Shown: positions 63,555-64,000 of the stretch, in pieces
How the letters are laid out: each line of letters opens with the position of its first letter
Position numbering within the stretch: the stretch's first letter is position 1
Assembly (NCBI RefSeq): GCF_009834125.1
Contig: NZ_CP047146.1
Coordinates: forward strand, 4,457,501 to 4,521,500
DNA from: Streptomyces sp. GS7
Lineage (GTDB): Bacteria > Actinomycetota > Actinomycetes > Streptomycetales > Streptomycetaceae
Direction of reading: 5' to 3'
DNA: 64,000 nt
Notes under the pieces: generated by a model
Databases searched by the model: none
Told to the model about the DNA's origin: nothing
Seen by the model: the letters and a program-made list of their open reading frames with translations, nothing else
Made by a program: the position numbers and the translations under genes

Positions 63555-64000
63555 TCATGGTCGGCATTGAGGACGTGTATCCCAGCGGTGGGTGGTCCAG
63601 GCTCGGCGGATCAGGCTACGGACGGCGATGATCGTGTCCGCGAGGTCGAAGAAGGCGTTGACGACGGTCGCGCGGCGCTCGTAGCAGCGGGCAAGGCGGT
63701 GGAAGGCGTTCTGCCAGGCGTGCGTGCGCTCGACATGCCACCGCTGGCTCGCCTGGATCGGCGCCTTCTCACCTTTGTGCGCGATGCGGCCGTGCAGGTC
63801 GCGGGCGGCGAGTTCGACGCGGGTCTTGTCCGAGTCGTAGCCGGCGTCCAGGTGCACCGTGATGTCGTCGGGCAGCGGCCCGAGGCCGTCCAGCAGGTCC
63901 AGCGTCGGCGCGCGCAGCGGCGAGTCGTGGCGGTTCGCTCCGGCCAGGACCCGGCCGAGCGGGATTCCGTAACCATCCGTCATGCCCGAGCGTTTCAGGC
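63555..64000 (-). CDS. IS5-family transposase, C-terminal part (runs off window)
   Basis: The minus-strand frame is open to the window edge. It encodes GMTDGYGIPLGRVLAGANRH, the catalytic Asp in VHLDAGYDSDKTRVEL and the Glu region RWHVERTHAWQNAFHRLARC, ending at 63555 with the usual IRSLIRRAWTTHRW-like tail. The N-terminus with the first Asp is outside the window. Confidence 0.85.
   Translation of the reverse strand, partial: LKRSGMTDGYGIPLGRVLAGANRHDSPLRAPTLDLLDGLGPLPDDITVHLDAGYDSDKTRVELAARDLHGRIAHKGEKAPIQASQRWHVERTHAWQNAFHRLARCYERRATVVNAFFDLADTIIAVRSLIRRAWTTHRWDTRPQCRP

Overview
The window is high-GC actinobacterial DNA and almost certainly Streptomyces. Indicators are strong GC bias at third codon positions, frequent GTG starts, a GPP34-family N-terminus, Streptomyces-type regulator/enzyme pairs, a type I PKS ketosynthase fragment and a Tap-like protein gene. 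The density of transposase genes, nested insertions and broken genes suggests a chromosome arm or a linear/integrated accessory replicon rather than core chromosome. That placement is inference.

Layout. 0-13.7 kb: divergent regulator/enzyme pairs (LysR with an NmrA-like reductase plus darcynin), a TPP-dependent acetolactate-synthase-like enzyme, an FMN-reductase-like flavoprotein with a partly duplicated 3' end, a methyltransferase, a deletion scar joining 5'-truncated peroxiredoxin and TetR genes, mtnP, and an intact molybdopterin oxidoreductase/cytochrome-b fusion preceded by a broken paralogue. 13.8-20.1 kb: a response regulator/histidine kinase pair divergent from a tightly overlapping operon (GT2 glycosyltransferase, DUF2064 transferase, methyltransferase, GT87-like membrane glycosyltransferase), with a tandem repeat between them that looks like the regulator's binding site. 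20.1-25.1 kb: two inverted copies of one IS (one truncated) bracket an alpha/beta hydrolase and a MerR regulator, and the outer copy sits in a broken IS5 transposase. 25.5-34.3 kb: FAD monooxygenase, several conserved hypothetical or secreted proteins, a small P-loop ATPase and a large HTH/coiled-coil/membrane protein with a Gly/Ser-rich tail. 34.7-38.1 kb: a PKS ketosynthase cut by an IS3 element that is itself interrupted by an IS30 element. 38.1-45.9 kb: small-molecule enzymes and regulators (SDR, VOC, WYL regulator, SnoaL-like) mixed with broken genes. 45.9-48.7 kb: a compact three-gene operon encoding a small HTH protein, a Tap-like HTH protein with polymerase-B-like motifs, and a small HTH protein in the position tpg occupies in tap-tpg operons. 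48.7-64 kb: a broken IS256 element, an alcohol-dehydrogenase/LysR pair, a TetR/SDR cassette with a striking twin operator flanked by direct repeats, and a long stretch of decayed genes (integrases, LLM oxidoreductase, IS630, nucleotidyltransferase, NACHT C-terminus, XRE protein), ending in an alpha/beta hydrolase pseudogene with a MarR regulator and a partial IS5 transposase.

The most interesting unit is the Tap-like operon at 45.9-48.7 kb, which may be a variant telomere-maintenance or replication module. Many single-base lesions lie in homopolymer runs, so some could be sequencing errors; nested IS junctions, deletion scars and partial duplications cannot be explained that way. All assignments come from reading the sequence and remembered family features; no database search was run.
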